Origin: Nitrospira sp.
GTDB lineage: Bacteria > Nitrospirota > Nitrospiria > Nitrospirales > Nitrospiraceae
Length of the DNA stretch: 6,139 nucleotides
Assembly: GCA_024998705.1 (NCBI GenBank)
Contig: JACOEF010000390.1
Coordinates: 1-6,139, forward strand
Reading direction: 5' to 3'
Position numbers and translations under genes: made by a program. Of this stretch, positions 1-6,139 are shown one piece after another. The notes beneath the pieces were generated by a model. The model saw nothing but the letters and a program-made list of their open reading frames with translations, ran no database searches and had not been told where the DNA came from. The stretch's first letter is position 1; every line of letters starts with the position of its first letter.

Positions 1-1
1 C

Positions 2-520
2 GCATCAACCCCGGCCAAGGACGTGCTGGCGCTCAACCCCCAGGGCTTGTTTCTCTCAAACGGGCCGGGCGATCCGGAAGGGGTGCCCTACGCCATGGAC
101 GCGCTGCGGGAGTTGATCGGCCGGTTGCCGATCTTCGGCATCTGTTTAGGTCACCAACTGCTCGGTCTGGCGCTCGGCTTTTCGACGTACAAGCTGAAAT
201 TCGGCCACCATGGCGCCAACCATCCGGTGATCGACCTCCGAACCAGAAAAGTGGAAATCACCTCCCAGAACCACAACTTCGCCGTGCGGTTCCCGAGCGG
301 CCAACAAGCGCAGGGGCAGGGGATGCCGATCGTGGACACGCCGTTCGGGCGGGTGCAGCTGACCCATACCAGCCTCAACGACGAATCGGTCGAAGGGCTG
401 AGGTGCCTGGATCGCCCGGTCTTCTCCGTCCAATATCATCCGGAAGCCGCACCGGGCCCGCACGATTCGGCCTATCTCTTTGAACAATTTGTTGCGTTGA
501 TGGAGACTTACCATGCATAG
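2..520 (+). CDS. carA: Carbamoyl-phosphate synthase small subunit (glutaminase), 3' part only
   Basis: This is the C-terminal 172 residues of CarA; the 5' end lies outside the window. CarA hydrolyses glutamine and passes ammonia through a tunnel to CarB for carbamoyl phosphate synthesis (pyrimidines and arginine, cytoplasm). The visible part is most of the class I glutamine amidotransferase domain: LSNGPGDPE near the start, then FGICLGHQL with the nucleophilic Cys (codon 143-145, equivalent to E. coli Cys269), then [11 protein letters not shown], and finally [12 protein letters not shown] with the catalytic His (437-439) and Glu (443-445). By alignment from memory with the 382-residue E. coli protein, roughly the first 220 residues are missing. 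The frame is open from base 2, and the GTG at 23 is an internal Val codon, not a start. The stop TAG at 518-520 overlaps the next gene by 8 bp, which suggests translational coupling. Confidence 0.97.
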   Translation, partial: ASTPAKDVLALNPQGLFLSNGPGDPEGVPYAMDALRELIGRLPIFGICLGHQLLGLALGFSTYKLKFGHHGANHPVIDLRTRKVEITSQNHNFAVRFPSGQQAQGQGMPIVDTPFGRVQLTHTSLNDESVEGLRCLDRPVFSVQYHPEAAPGPHDSAYLFEQFVALMETYHA

Positions 521-1475
521 GAAGTTCTGTACCGGTTTGGCCGTACTCGTCCTCGCCCTGATGCAGGCCGCCTGTGTCACGATCAACCTGCCGCCTGGAC
601 CAGGCTCGCTGGAAGAACATAAGGTCAGCGGAACCGGCAAAGACAAGGTCTTGCTCATGGACGTGTCGGGCGTGATCAGCTCGGAGAATAAAGACGGGTT
701 TTATTCCTCGCCCGGTATGCTCGCCACCGTGAAAGAAGAGTTGGAGCGGGCCACCAAAGACGATCATGTGAAGGCGGTCATGCTCCGGATCAACAGTCCG
801 GGGGGCACGGTCACTGCCTCCGACATCATTTATCACGAGCTCAAGTCGTTCAAGAGCAACAGGAAGATTCCGATCGTGGCCTCCATCATGGATGTGGGCG
901 CCTCCGGCGGGTACTATATTGCCGCCGCCGCCGATACCGTGTTCGCTCATCCCTCAACCGTCACCGGCAGCATCGGCGTCATCATGCTGACCGTCAACGC
1001 CAGAGGACTGCTCGAGAAGGTCGGGGTGGAGACCAACGCCGTGACCTCCGGACCACGCAAGGATATGGGGTCACCGTTCCGGGCGATGCTGCCGGAGGAA
1101 CGCGCGATTTTCCAAGGGGTCATCGACGGATTCTACCAGCGGTTTCTCCAAGTCGTGCAGGAGGGCCGCCCGAACATGAACGGCGAGACCATCAAGAAGC
1201 TGGCTGACGGCCGGATCTATTCCGGTGAACAGGCGAAAGCCTCCGGGTTGGTCGATGACATCGGGTATCTCGAAGACGCCATTGAACTGGCGAAGAAGAA
1301 GGCCGGTCTGACAGAAGCGCGAATGGTGACGTATCGACGGCCGGGTGAGTACCAGAACAATATCTACTCGCGACTGGCGGCACCCGCGCCGAGCCTGACC
1401 AATCTGGCGAACATCGATTTGCTGTCCGTTGTGCGAGGCGGGTCCCCGCAGTTCATGTACCTGTGGATGCCCTGA
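513..1475 (+). CDS. sppA: Signal peptide peptidase SppA-type, short S49 serine protease, probably membrane-anchored
   Basis: This 320-residue protein is a short, single-domain S49 peptidase, like the Bacillus form and unlike the E. coli protein of about 618 residues with two repeats. Family members cut signal-peptide remnants in or at the membrane using a Ser-Lys dyad. Visible features are a basic N-terminus and hydrophobic stretch (about residues 7-20) ending in AAC with Cys21, a possible lipidation site although Gln at -3 is atypical; INSPGGTV at 93-100; GASGGYY with nucleophile Ser131; TGSIGV at 161-166; and PRKDMGSP with the probable general base Lys183. The 52-residue Ser-Lys spacing equals that of B. 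subtilis SppA (Ser147/Lys199). The C-terminal FMYLWMP resembles the hydrophobic tail of short SppAs. The ATG at 513 is preceded by GGAG at 502-505 (7-nt spacing) and overlaps the carA stop. The substrate is inferred from family only. Confidence 0.93.
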   Translation: MHRKFCTGLAVLVLALMQAACVTINLPPGPGSLEEHKVSGTGKDKVLLMDVSGVISSENKDGFYSSPGMLATVKEELERATKDDHVKAVMLRINSPGGTVTASDIIYHELKSFKSNRKIPIVASIMDVGASGGYYIAAAADTVFAHPSTVTGSIGVIMLTVNARGLLEKVGVETNAVTSGPRKDMGSPFRAMLPEERAIFQGVIDGFYQRFLQVVQEGRPNMNGETIKKLADGRIYSGEQAKASGLVDDIGYLEDAIELAKKKAGLTEARMVTYRRPGEYQNNIYSRLAAPAPSLTNLANIDLLSVVRGGSPQFMYLWMP

Positions 1476-1513
1476 GCCGATGAGTTGCATCCCGCACCTG
1501 GTGTTGATTGAAT

Positions 1514-1520
1514 GGAGTGG
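1514..1520 (+). promoter_or_regulatory. Ribosome binding site deciding the M48 start
   Basis: GGAGTGG lies 5 nt (from GGAG) before an ATG at 1523 and 8 nt before a second, adjacent in-frame ATG at 1526. It makes either of these much likelier than the in-frame TTG at 1508, which lies upstream of this site. A weaker AGGA at 1565-1568 precedes another in-frame ATG at 1574. Confidence 0.5.
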
Positions 1521-1525
1521 ACATG

Positions 1526-2506
1526 ATGCATCCAGCAAGCCAGCATTCAATCGACGGCATGCTCAGGACCCCGATGGGGCGACGGGCGGCGTTGGCCCTG
1601 GGAGTCCGCTTCGCCTATCTTCTCTCGACGACGGTGGGACTGGGTGCGATGGCAGGACTGATGCAGTCTCTGGCAGGCTGTCAACGGGCGCCCGGCACGG
1701 CACGAGACCAGTTCATCTATATTTCAGAGGAAAAAGAAATGGCGATGGGCCTCTCGGCCTTTCGGGAAGTGCTCCGGCAAGCGCCGCTGAGCGAAGATCC
1801 GGAGATCAACGAAATGGTCCACCGGGTCGGGAACCGCATCGCCAAGGCGGCGAACAAGCCGGAATATCAGTGGGAATTTGCCGTCATTCAGGACGATCGC
1901 ACGATCAACGCCTTTGCCCTCCCTGGAGGCAAGGTGGCGGTGTTCACCGGAATCTTGAAAGTGACAAAGAATGAAGACGGGTTGGCCACCGTCATGGGTC
2001 ATGAAGTCGCGCATGCTCTGCAGCGTCATGGAGCGGAACGGATGAGTCGCAGCGTGCTCGAGCAGATCGGACAACTGGCGGCCTTGGGAGCCGGTGCGGC
2101 CGTGGGGCGACCGGATGCGGCCATGGCGGCCATGACCGTTTACGGAGTCGGGGTTTCGTTGCCCATCAACCGCCGGCAGGAATCGGAAGCGGATTTCGTC
2201 GGCCTGCGCTTGATGGCCGACGCCGGATACGACCCGCGTGAATCGGTCGCGTTCTGGGAACGGATGAGCGGCTGTCCGCGCGCCATGATCAATAAACTCT
2301 GTTTCCGCTCACAACAGTCCATTCCGGAATTTCTCTCGACCCATCCGTCCGATGTGACTCGTATCAATCAGATCGAGGCCTGGATCCCGGAAGCCATGAA
2401 ACACTATCATCCCGCAGGAAAGGCCCCGATCACCCCGATCGGACCGATCCAACCCTACCGGCCACCGGTAGGGCCCATGCCCGAGGCACCTCTGCCGACC
2501 GGCTAA
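1526..2506 (+). CDS. M48 family zinc metalloprotease, probable lipoprotein (BepA/LoiP-like)
   Basis: This 326-residue protein is an M48-type (Peptidase_M48, BepA/YggG-like) zinc endopeptidase. The family degrades or helps assemble envelope proteins in the periplasm. Counting from the ATG at 1526, the order is a long N-region with twin Arg (GRRAALALG), a hydrophobic stretch ending in the lipobox LAGC (Cys52), the zinc motif HEVAH at 159-163 with catalytic Glu160, QESEAD with third zinc ligand Glu219, and LSTHPSD with His273, which aligns with the fourth or regulatory His of BepA. A tail of about 30 residues rich in Pro and Gly ends the protein. I see no TPR domain, so it resembles LoiP more than full BepA. 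The start is uncertain: 1523 is equally possible, and 1574, with AGGA upstream, would give a more normal 36-residue signal segment. It sits 50 bp after sppA and about 21 bp before carB. Substrate unknown. Confidence 0.92.
   Translation: MHPASQHSIDGMLRTPMGRRAALALGVRFAYLLSTTVGLGAMAGLMQSLAGCQRAPGTARDQFIYISEEKEMAMGLSAFREVLRQAPLSEDPEINEMVHRVGNRIAKAANKPEYQWEFAVIQDDRTINAFALPGGKVAVFTGILKVTKNEDGLATVMGHEVAHALQRHGAERMSRSVLEQIGQLAALGAGAAVGRPDAAMAAMTVYGVGVSLPINRRQESEADFVGLRLMADAGYDPRESVAFWERMSGCPRAMINKLCFRSQQSIPEFLSTHPSDVTRINQIEAWIPEAMKHYHPAGKAPITPIGPIQPYRPPVGPMPEAPLPTG
2437..2473 (+). repeat. Two adjacent short inverted repeats (RNA hairpins) at the 3' end of the M48 gene
   Basis: Arms GATCGG (2437-2442) and CCGATC (2444-2449) form a small hairpin. 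Three bases later CCCTACCGG (2453-2461) and CCGGTAGGG (2465-2473) form a perfect 9-bp stem with a CCA loop. Both lie in codons for the Pro/Gly-rich tail, ending 54 nt before the carB GTG. No T-run follows, so this is not a standard intrinsic terminator. It may affect carB expression or may be a by-product of Pro and Gly codons. Confidence 0.5.
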
Positions 2507-2516
2507 CTTCTTGAGT

Positions 2517-2522
2517 AGAGGT
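2517..2522 (+). promoter_or_regulatory. Ribosome binding site of carB (GTG start)
   Basis: AGAGGT lies 5 nt upstream of the GTG at 2528. It supports this non-ATG start, which also gives the expected CarB N-terminus ([10 protein letters not shown] compared with MPKRTDIKSI in E. coli), collinear residue by residue. Confidence 0.6.
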
Positions 2523-2527
2523 CAATT

Positions 2528-3658
2528 GTGCCACGACGGACAGACATTCGCTCCATTCTATTGATCGGCTCAGGCCCCATTGTCATCGGGCAGGCGTGCG
2601 AATTCGACTATTCAGGCACCCAAGCCTGCAAAGCCCTGAAGGAAGAGGGCTACCGCGTCATCCTCATCAACAGCAATCCGGCCACGATCATGACCGACCC
2701 GGATTTTGCCGACCGGACGTATATCGAACCAATCACACTGGACGTGGTGGAGAAAGTCATCGAATGCGAACGGCCGGATGCGCTCTTGCCCACCATGGGC
2801 GGACAAACGGCATTAAACACCGCCATCGGTCTGGCCAAACGGGGAGTCCTCGAAAAATACGGCGTCCAGTTGATCGGCGCGTCGATCGCGGCGATCCATA
2901 AGGCCGAGGACCGCGACGCGTTTCGGCAGGCTATGTGGAAAATCGGCTTGCGCGTACCGGACAGCGGCGTGGCGACGTCTCTGGCCGAGGCCGAGCGTGA
3001 ATTGGAACGGATTCGCTTCCCCGCGATTGTGCGCCCCTCCTTTACCATGGGCGGAACCGGCGGCAACATTGCCTATAACATCGAGGAATTCAGAACGCAG
3101 GTGGAATGGGGCTTGTCCATGAGCCCGGTCCGCCAGGTACTCATCGAGCAGTCCGTTATCGGCTGGAAAGAGTTCGAACTCGAAGTGATGCGCGACCTGA
3201 AAGACAATGTCGTCATTATCTGCCCGATCGAAAATCTCGACCCGATGGGCGTGCACACCGGCGACAGTATTACTGTGGCCCCGGCCCTCACCTTGACCGA
3301 CAAAGAGTACCAAATGATGCGGGATGCGGCCGTGCGCATTATTCGGGAGATCGGTGTCGACACCGGTGGAGCCAACATCCAGTTCGGCCTGAACCCGGTC
3401 AACGGCGAGATGGTCGTCATCGAGATGAATCCGCGTGTATCCAGAAGCTCGGCCCTGGCGTCGAAAGCGACAGGATTCCCCATCGCGAAAATCGCCGCCA
3501 AGCTGGCCGTGGGTTATACGCTCGACGAAATTACGAACGACATCACCGGGGTGACGAAAGCCTCATTTGAGCCGACCATCGATTACGTCGTCGTCAAATT
3601 CCGCGCTTTGCCTTTCAGAAATTCCCCGGAGCCGATCCCACGCTCACCACACAAATGA
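2528..3658 (+). CDS. carB: Carbamoyl-phosphate synthase large subunit, N-terminal part (frameshifted gene)
   Basis: This is the first piece of a carB gene interrupted by a one-base frameshift. It encodes the carboxyphosphate-forming ATP-grasp half, which activates bicarbonate with ATP and reacts it with ammonia from CarA. Numbering is identical to E. coli CarB for at least the first 300 residues: [17 protein letters not shown] at 14-30, Arg129, RPSFTMGG with Arg169, Glu215, His243, Gln285, and the metal/ATP site IEMNPR with Glu299, Asn301 and Arg303. All are present, so the domain is intact to Phe358. Residues 359-376 (codons 3602-3655) are basic, Pro-rich and unrelated to CarB, and end at TGA 3656-3658. 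The lost segment is the end of the first ATP-grasp domain, so this fragment alone should not fold or work normally. The GTG start has AGAGGT upstream and lies about 21 bp after the M48 stop. The identity is certain; whether the break is real is not. Confidence 0.95.
   Translation: MPRRTDIRSILLIGSGPIVIGQACEFDYSGTQACKALKEEGYRVILINSNPATIMTDPDFADRTYIEPITLDVVEKVIECERPDALLPTMGGQTALNTAIGLAKRGVLEKYGVQLIGASIAAIHKAEDRDAFRQAMWKIGLRVPDSGVATSLAEAERELERIRFPAIVRPSFTMGGTGGNIAYNIEEFRTQVEWGLSMSPVRQVLIEQSVIGWKEFELEVMRDLKDNVVIICPIENLDPMGVHTGDSITVAPALTLTDKEYQMMRDAAVRIIREIGVDTGGANIQFGLNPVNGEMVVIEMNPRVSRSSALASKATGFPIAKIAAKLAVGYTLDEITNDITGVTKASFEPTIDYVVVKFRALPFRNSPEPIPRSPHK
3599..3603 (+). other. carB: Frameshift site in carB (apparent loss of one C)
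   Basis: Reading frame 1 gives TTC CGC (Phe-Arg, off track), while the frame entered at 3601 gives CCG CGC TTT GCC (Pro-Arg-Phe-Ala). This matches the conserved CarB sequence VKxPRFxFxKF that joins the halves. The simplest account is TTCCGCG in place of TTCCCGCG, a deletion in a short C run. The sequence around it (GTC AAA TTC CG) does not fit an X-XXY-YYZ slippery heptamer. Confidence 0.9.
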
Positions 3659-5796
3659 AATCGGTGGGCGAGGTCATGGCCATCGGGCGAACCTTTAAGG
3701 AGTCGCTCCAGAAGGCGATCCGTTCCATGGAGATCGATCAGTTCGGATTCAGCTCGAAGATGGGACTGGATCTCGCGCTGCCGCCCGGGCTCGACCGGGA
3801 AGAGGCGACGGAACAGGTGCGCAAATCCGTCCGCACGCCGCTCCCGGACAGGATCTGGCGGCTGGCCGATGGCATGCGCCTCGGCATGTCCAATCAGGAA
3901 TTATTCGCGCTCACCAAAATCGATCCCTGGTTTTTGCAACAGATCCGTGAAATCGTCGAATTTGAATCCCGACTCGTTGCAGAACGGTCCAAACTCGGCG
4001 CCACAGGTCTTCAACCGGACCTCCTGATCGAAGCGAAGGAGATGGGCTTCTCCGACCAACGCCTGGCTCAACTCCTGGGAGTGGAACAGCAGACCGTTCG
4101 CGGCTGGCGAGCGGCCCTGGGCCAAGGGACCAGGGCCCGTAGTGTGACGTACAAGCGCGTCGATACTTGTGCCGCTGAATTTGAAGCCCATACACCGTAC
4201 CTCTATTCAACCTACGAGCGGGAATGCGAATCGCGGCCGACCGAGAGACAGAAGGTCGTGATTCTCGGCGGCGGACCGAACCGGATCGGGCAGGGGATCG
4301 AGTTCGACTACTGCTGTGTCCATGCCGCCATGGCCTTGCGGGAAGAACAGATTGAAACCATCATGGTCAATGGCAACCCGGAGACGGTCAGCACGGACTA
4401 TGATACGTCCGACCGACTCTACTTCGAACCGCTGACGGAAGAAGACGTGCTCAATATCGTAGAGCGGGAACGGCCGATGGGAGTGGTCCTGCAATTTGGA
4501 GGGCAGACGCCCTTGAAGCTGGCGCTCTCCCTGTCCCGAGCCGGTGTCACGATTCTGGGCACCAGTCCGGATGCGATCGACCGCGCGGAGGATCGGGCTC
4601 GCTTCCGCGAATTACTCGACAAGCTCGGCTTACGCCAAGCGGAGAGCGGGATGGCCCGCTCCGTCGAAGAAGCCTTAAAGATTGCCGCCGACATTACCTA
4701 TCCCGTGATGGTGCGACCCTCGTACGTCCTGGGCGGACGGTCGATGCAAATCGTCTACGACGAGGCGGGACTCCTCCACTACATGAACACGGCGGTGAAA
4801 GCCTCCACGCAGCATCCGGTACTGATCGATAAGTATTTGCGCGATGCGATCGAAATCGATGCCGACGCCATCTCCGACGGCACCACTGGGGTCGTCGCAG
4901 GAATCATGGAACACATCGAGGAAGCGGGCGTGCATTCTGGCGACTCAGCTTGTTCACTGCCTCCGTACACCCTGAATGCCACGATCATCGAGGAGATCCG
5001 TCGACAAATGACGGCCCTCGCCTTGGAACTCGGCGTCATCGGCCTCATGAACGCACAATTCGCCGTCAAGGATCAGACCATCTACGTCTTGGAAGTTAAT
5101 CCGCGCGGCTCGCGGACCGTGCCGTTCGTCAGCAAAGCCATCGGCGTCCCACTTGCCAAATTGACCATGAAGGTGATGGTCGGGAAGTCGCTCCAGCAAT
5201 TGAATTTCACCACCGCTCCGACACCCACGCACCTCTCGGTGAAAGAAGCGGTGTTCCCCTTCACGAAATTTGCAGGCGTCGATGTGCTGCTCGGTCCGGA
5301 AATGAAATCCACCGGGGAAGTCATGGGAATCGACAGCGATTTCGGGTGGGCGTTCGTCAAGTCTCAAGCGGGCGCCGGCGCCATTCTTCCGACTTCCGGC
5401 ACCGCCTTCATCAGCGTGAAGAACGAAGATCGGGCCTTGGCCAGCGACGTCGCCCGGCGACTTGTTGAATTGGGATTCCGCATCACGGCCACCTCCGGCA
5501 CCGCACTGTACCTGAGCGAGCAGGGGATGCGTGTCGACGTCGTCAATAAAGTCCAGGAAGGACGCCCGCACATCGTCGATCATATTAAGAACGGGGAGAT
5601 CGCGCTGGTCGTCAATACGGTGCGGACCGCTTCAGGGCAAACCGACTCCCTTTCTATTCGCCGCGAAGCCCTGCACAAGGGTGTGCCGTACTACACCACG
5701 ATGCGAGGAGCCCTGGCTGCGGTGATGGGGATCGAAGCCTTGCTGAAAAAGGGGCTTGCCATTCGAGCGTTGCAGGAGTATCACCGGGTGAATTAA
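3655..5796 (+). CDS. carB: Carbamoyl-phosphate synthase large subunit, C-terminal part (frameshifted gene)
   Basis: This is the second piece of the broken carB; authentic coding in this frame begins at 3601, not at the ATG at 3655, which is the conserved internal Met of [13 protein letters not shown]. From 3655 it encodes 713 residues: the end of the first ATP-grasp domain, the helical oligomerisation domain (about 30-180), the second ATP-grasp domain that phosphorylates carbamate, and the MGS-like allosteric domain (about 565-713). Catalytic residues are retained: [20 protein letters not shown] at 204-223, Arg354 in VRPSYVLGG, His427, Gln468, and Glu480/Asn482/Arg484 in LEVNPR. Glu422, Asp430 and Glu531 match the E. 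coli ornithine-site residues Glu783, Asp791 and Glu892, so allosteric control is plausible. The allosteric domain has TSGTA and [10 protein letters not shown]. Joined to the first piece, the protein would be about 1089 residues (E. coli 1073). No Shine-Dalgarno lies at usable distance from 3655. The TAA is at 5794-5796. Confidence 0.95.
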   Translation: MKSVGEVMAIGRTFKESLQKAIRSMEIDQFGFSSKMGLDLALPPGLDREEATEQVRKSVRTPLPDRIWRLADGMRLGMSNQELFALTKIDPWFLQQIREIVEFESRLVAERSKLGATGLQPDLLIEAKEMGFSDQRLAQLLGVEQQTVRGWRAALGQGTRARSVTYKRVDTCAAEFEAHTPYLYSTYERECESRPTERQKVVILGGGPNRIGQGIEFDYCCVHAAMALREEQIETIMVNGNPETVSTDYDTSDRLYFEPLTEEDVLNIVERERPMGVVLQFGGQTPLKLALSLSRAGVTILGTSPDAIDRAEDRARFRELLDKLGLRQAESGMARSVEEALKIAADITYPVMVRPSYVLGGRSMQIVYDEAGLLHYMNTAVKASTQHPVLIDKYLRDAIEIDADAISDGTTGVVAGIMEHIEEAGVHSGDSACSLPPYTLNATIIEEIRRQMTALALELGVIGLMNAQFAVKDQTIYVLEVNPRGSRTVPFVSKAIGVPLAKLTMKVMVGKSLQQLNFTTAPTPTHLSVKEAVFPFTKFAGVDVLLGPEMKSTGEVMGIDSDFGWAFVKSQAGAGAILPTSGTAFISVKNEDRALASDVARRLVELGFRITATSGTALYLSEQGMRVDVVNKVQEGRPHIVDHIKNGEIALVVNTVRTASGQTDSLSIRREALHKGVPYYTTMRGALAAVMGIEALLKKGLAIRALQEYHRVN
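4113..4137 (+). repeat. 8-bp inverted repeat inside carB
   Basis: GGCCCTGG (4113-4120) and CCAGGGCC (4130-4137) are perfect inverted arms with a 9-nt loop. They lie in codons for the variable linker between the oligomerisation domain and the second ATP-grasp half ([13 protein letters not shown]). No T-run follows. Function is unknown and possibly none. Confidence 0.35.
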
Positions 5797-5943
5797 ACGA
5801 AGGAAGAGAGGGGCAGGCGCACCTGACAAGGGGTTCCCAGGTTGACTGCCGGAAAGCGCGCGTCGTGCTGAATGCGGTGCGAGCGGAACGAACACCGAGA
5901 CGTCAGGCAGGAACCCAGTTTCACTGGTCATCGGGGGGAAGAG
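5797..5943 (+). other. carB-greA intergenic region, no gene seen
   Basis: This 147-bp gap holds no open reading frame I would support and no clear intrinsic terminator after carB (no GC stem followed by a T-run). Elements seen are a TTGACT at 5842-5847 that could be a -35 box but lacks a convincing -10 at 16-18 bp; GGGTTCC (5831-5837) facing GGAACCC (5910-5916); CCTGAC (5822-5827) facing GTCAGG (5902-5907), which crosses rather than nests with the first pair; and a small hairpin CCAGT-TTC-ACTGG at 5915-5927 just before the greA ribosome binding site. A greA promoter or leader probably lies here, but its position cannot be fixed by eye. Confidence 0.4.
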
Positions 5944-6139
5944 ATGCCGACACCGATTACGAAAAAAGGGTATGAAGCACTGAAAGCCGAATTGGACCGG
6001 CTCCACAAAGTCGAACGACCGCGGGTGATCGAGGCCATCGCGGAGGCTCGCGCACACGGTGATCTCAGCGAAAACGCCGAATATGATGCGGCCAAAGAGC
6101 GCCAGGGGTTTATCGAAGCGCGACTGGCCGAACTCAAAG
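5944..6139 (+). CDS. greA: Transcription elongation factor GreA, 5' part only
   Basis: The first 65 residues are visible; the gene runs past the window end (family length about 158). GreA inserts its N-terminal coiled coil into the secondary channel of backtracked RNA polymerase and stimulates cleavage of the 3' end of the transcript. The start [20 protein letters not shown] and the motif [21 protein letters not shown] are diagnostic. The acidic tip residues Asp40 and Glu43 match E. coli Asp41 and Glu44, so this half is functional-looking. The C-terminal FKBP-like domain is not visible. The ATG at 5944 is preceded closely by a purine-rich GGGGGGAAGAG (5933-5943). The 147-bp gap after carB suggests greA may have its own promoter, though readthrough from the car cluster is possible because no terminator is evident. 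Confidence 0.96.
   Translation, partial: MPTPITKKGYEALKAELDRLHKVERPRVIEAIAEARAHGDLSENAEYDAAKERQGFIEARLAELK

Noticed and set aside
375..950. Long antisense open frame of 191 codons opposite carA/sppA
   Set aside because: It lies entirely opposite well-identified genes, its translation resembles no family I know, and long antisense frames are common in GC-rich coding DNA.
1465..1492. Hairpin GGATGC/GCATCC across the sppA stop as a terminator
   Set aside because: It has a 6-bp stem with a 16-nt loop and no T-run, and lies inside a closely spaced gene cluster; probably chance.
3590..3606. Programmed -1 ribosomal frameshifting in carB
   Set aside because: The bases before the join (C AAA TTC) do not form a slippery heptamer, re-pairing after a -1 slip would be poor, and I saw no obvious downstream stimulatory structure.
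4954..5583. Antisense open frame of 209 codons opposite carB
   Set aside because: The sense strand encodes unmistakable CarB catalytic and allosteric domains; the antisense translation looks like a shadow.
5842..5873. Sigma-70-type greA promoter from TTGACT
   Set aside because: No acceptable -10 hexamer lies 16-18 bp downstream; the best candidate, CTGAAT, is 20 bp away with three matches.
1..6139. Mobile element, CRISPR array, tRNA, toxin-antitoxin or defence system
   Set aside because: I saw no long repeats, spaced repeat arrays, transposase motifs or tRNA-like folds; coding is continuous housekeeping sequence.

Overview
The window looks like a housekeeping stretch from a moderately GC-rich, diderm (Gram-negative-type) bacterium. 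All genes are on the + strand: the 3' end of carA, a short SppA-type S49 peptidase, an M48 zinc metalloprotease with a lipoprotein-type signal, carB, and the 5' end of greA. Nothing here proves taxonomy. The gene order and protein flavour remind me of Nitrospirota (Nitrospira-like) genomes, but that is recollection, not a search result.

Layout: carA's last codons overlap the sppA start by 8 bp. A 50-bp gap separates sppA from the M48 gene, and about 21 bp separate the M48 stop from the GTG start of carB. These four genes are spaced like one transcription unit, with two envelope proteases between the two subunits of carbamoyl-phosphate synthetase. After carB comes a 147-bp non-coding gap and then greA, which runs off the window.

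The most notable feature is that carB is broken by a single-base frameshift. The first frame encodes authentic CarB up to Phe358 (codon at 3599-3601), then reads 18 unrelated residues to a TGA at 3656-3658. The correct protein resumes in the -1 frame at 3601-3603 and continues without interruption to 5796. Restoring one C in the short C run at 3601-3602 would give a normal CarB of about 1089 residues with every catalytic residue I checked. A sequencing or assembly error, or a very recent mutation, is the best explanation. No recognisable slippery heptamer supports programmed frameshifting.

Functionally, CarA supplies ammonia from glutamine to CarB, which makes carbamoyl phosphate for pyrimidine and arginine synthesis. 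SppA and the M48 protease would act at the membrane or periplasm on signal-peptide remnants and misfolded envelope proteins. GreA rescues backtracked RNA polymerase. I see no mobile element, CRISPR array, tRNA or rRNA, and no convincing undescribed system. The items worth a second look are the carB frameshift, the protease pair inside the car cluster, and a pair of tight hairpins just upstream of carB.
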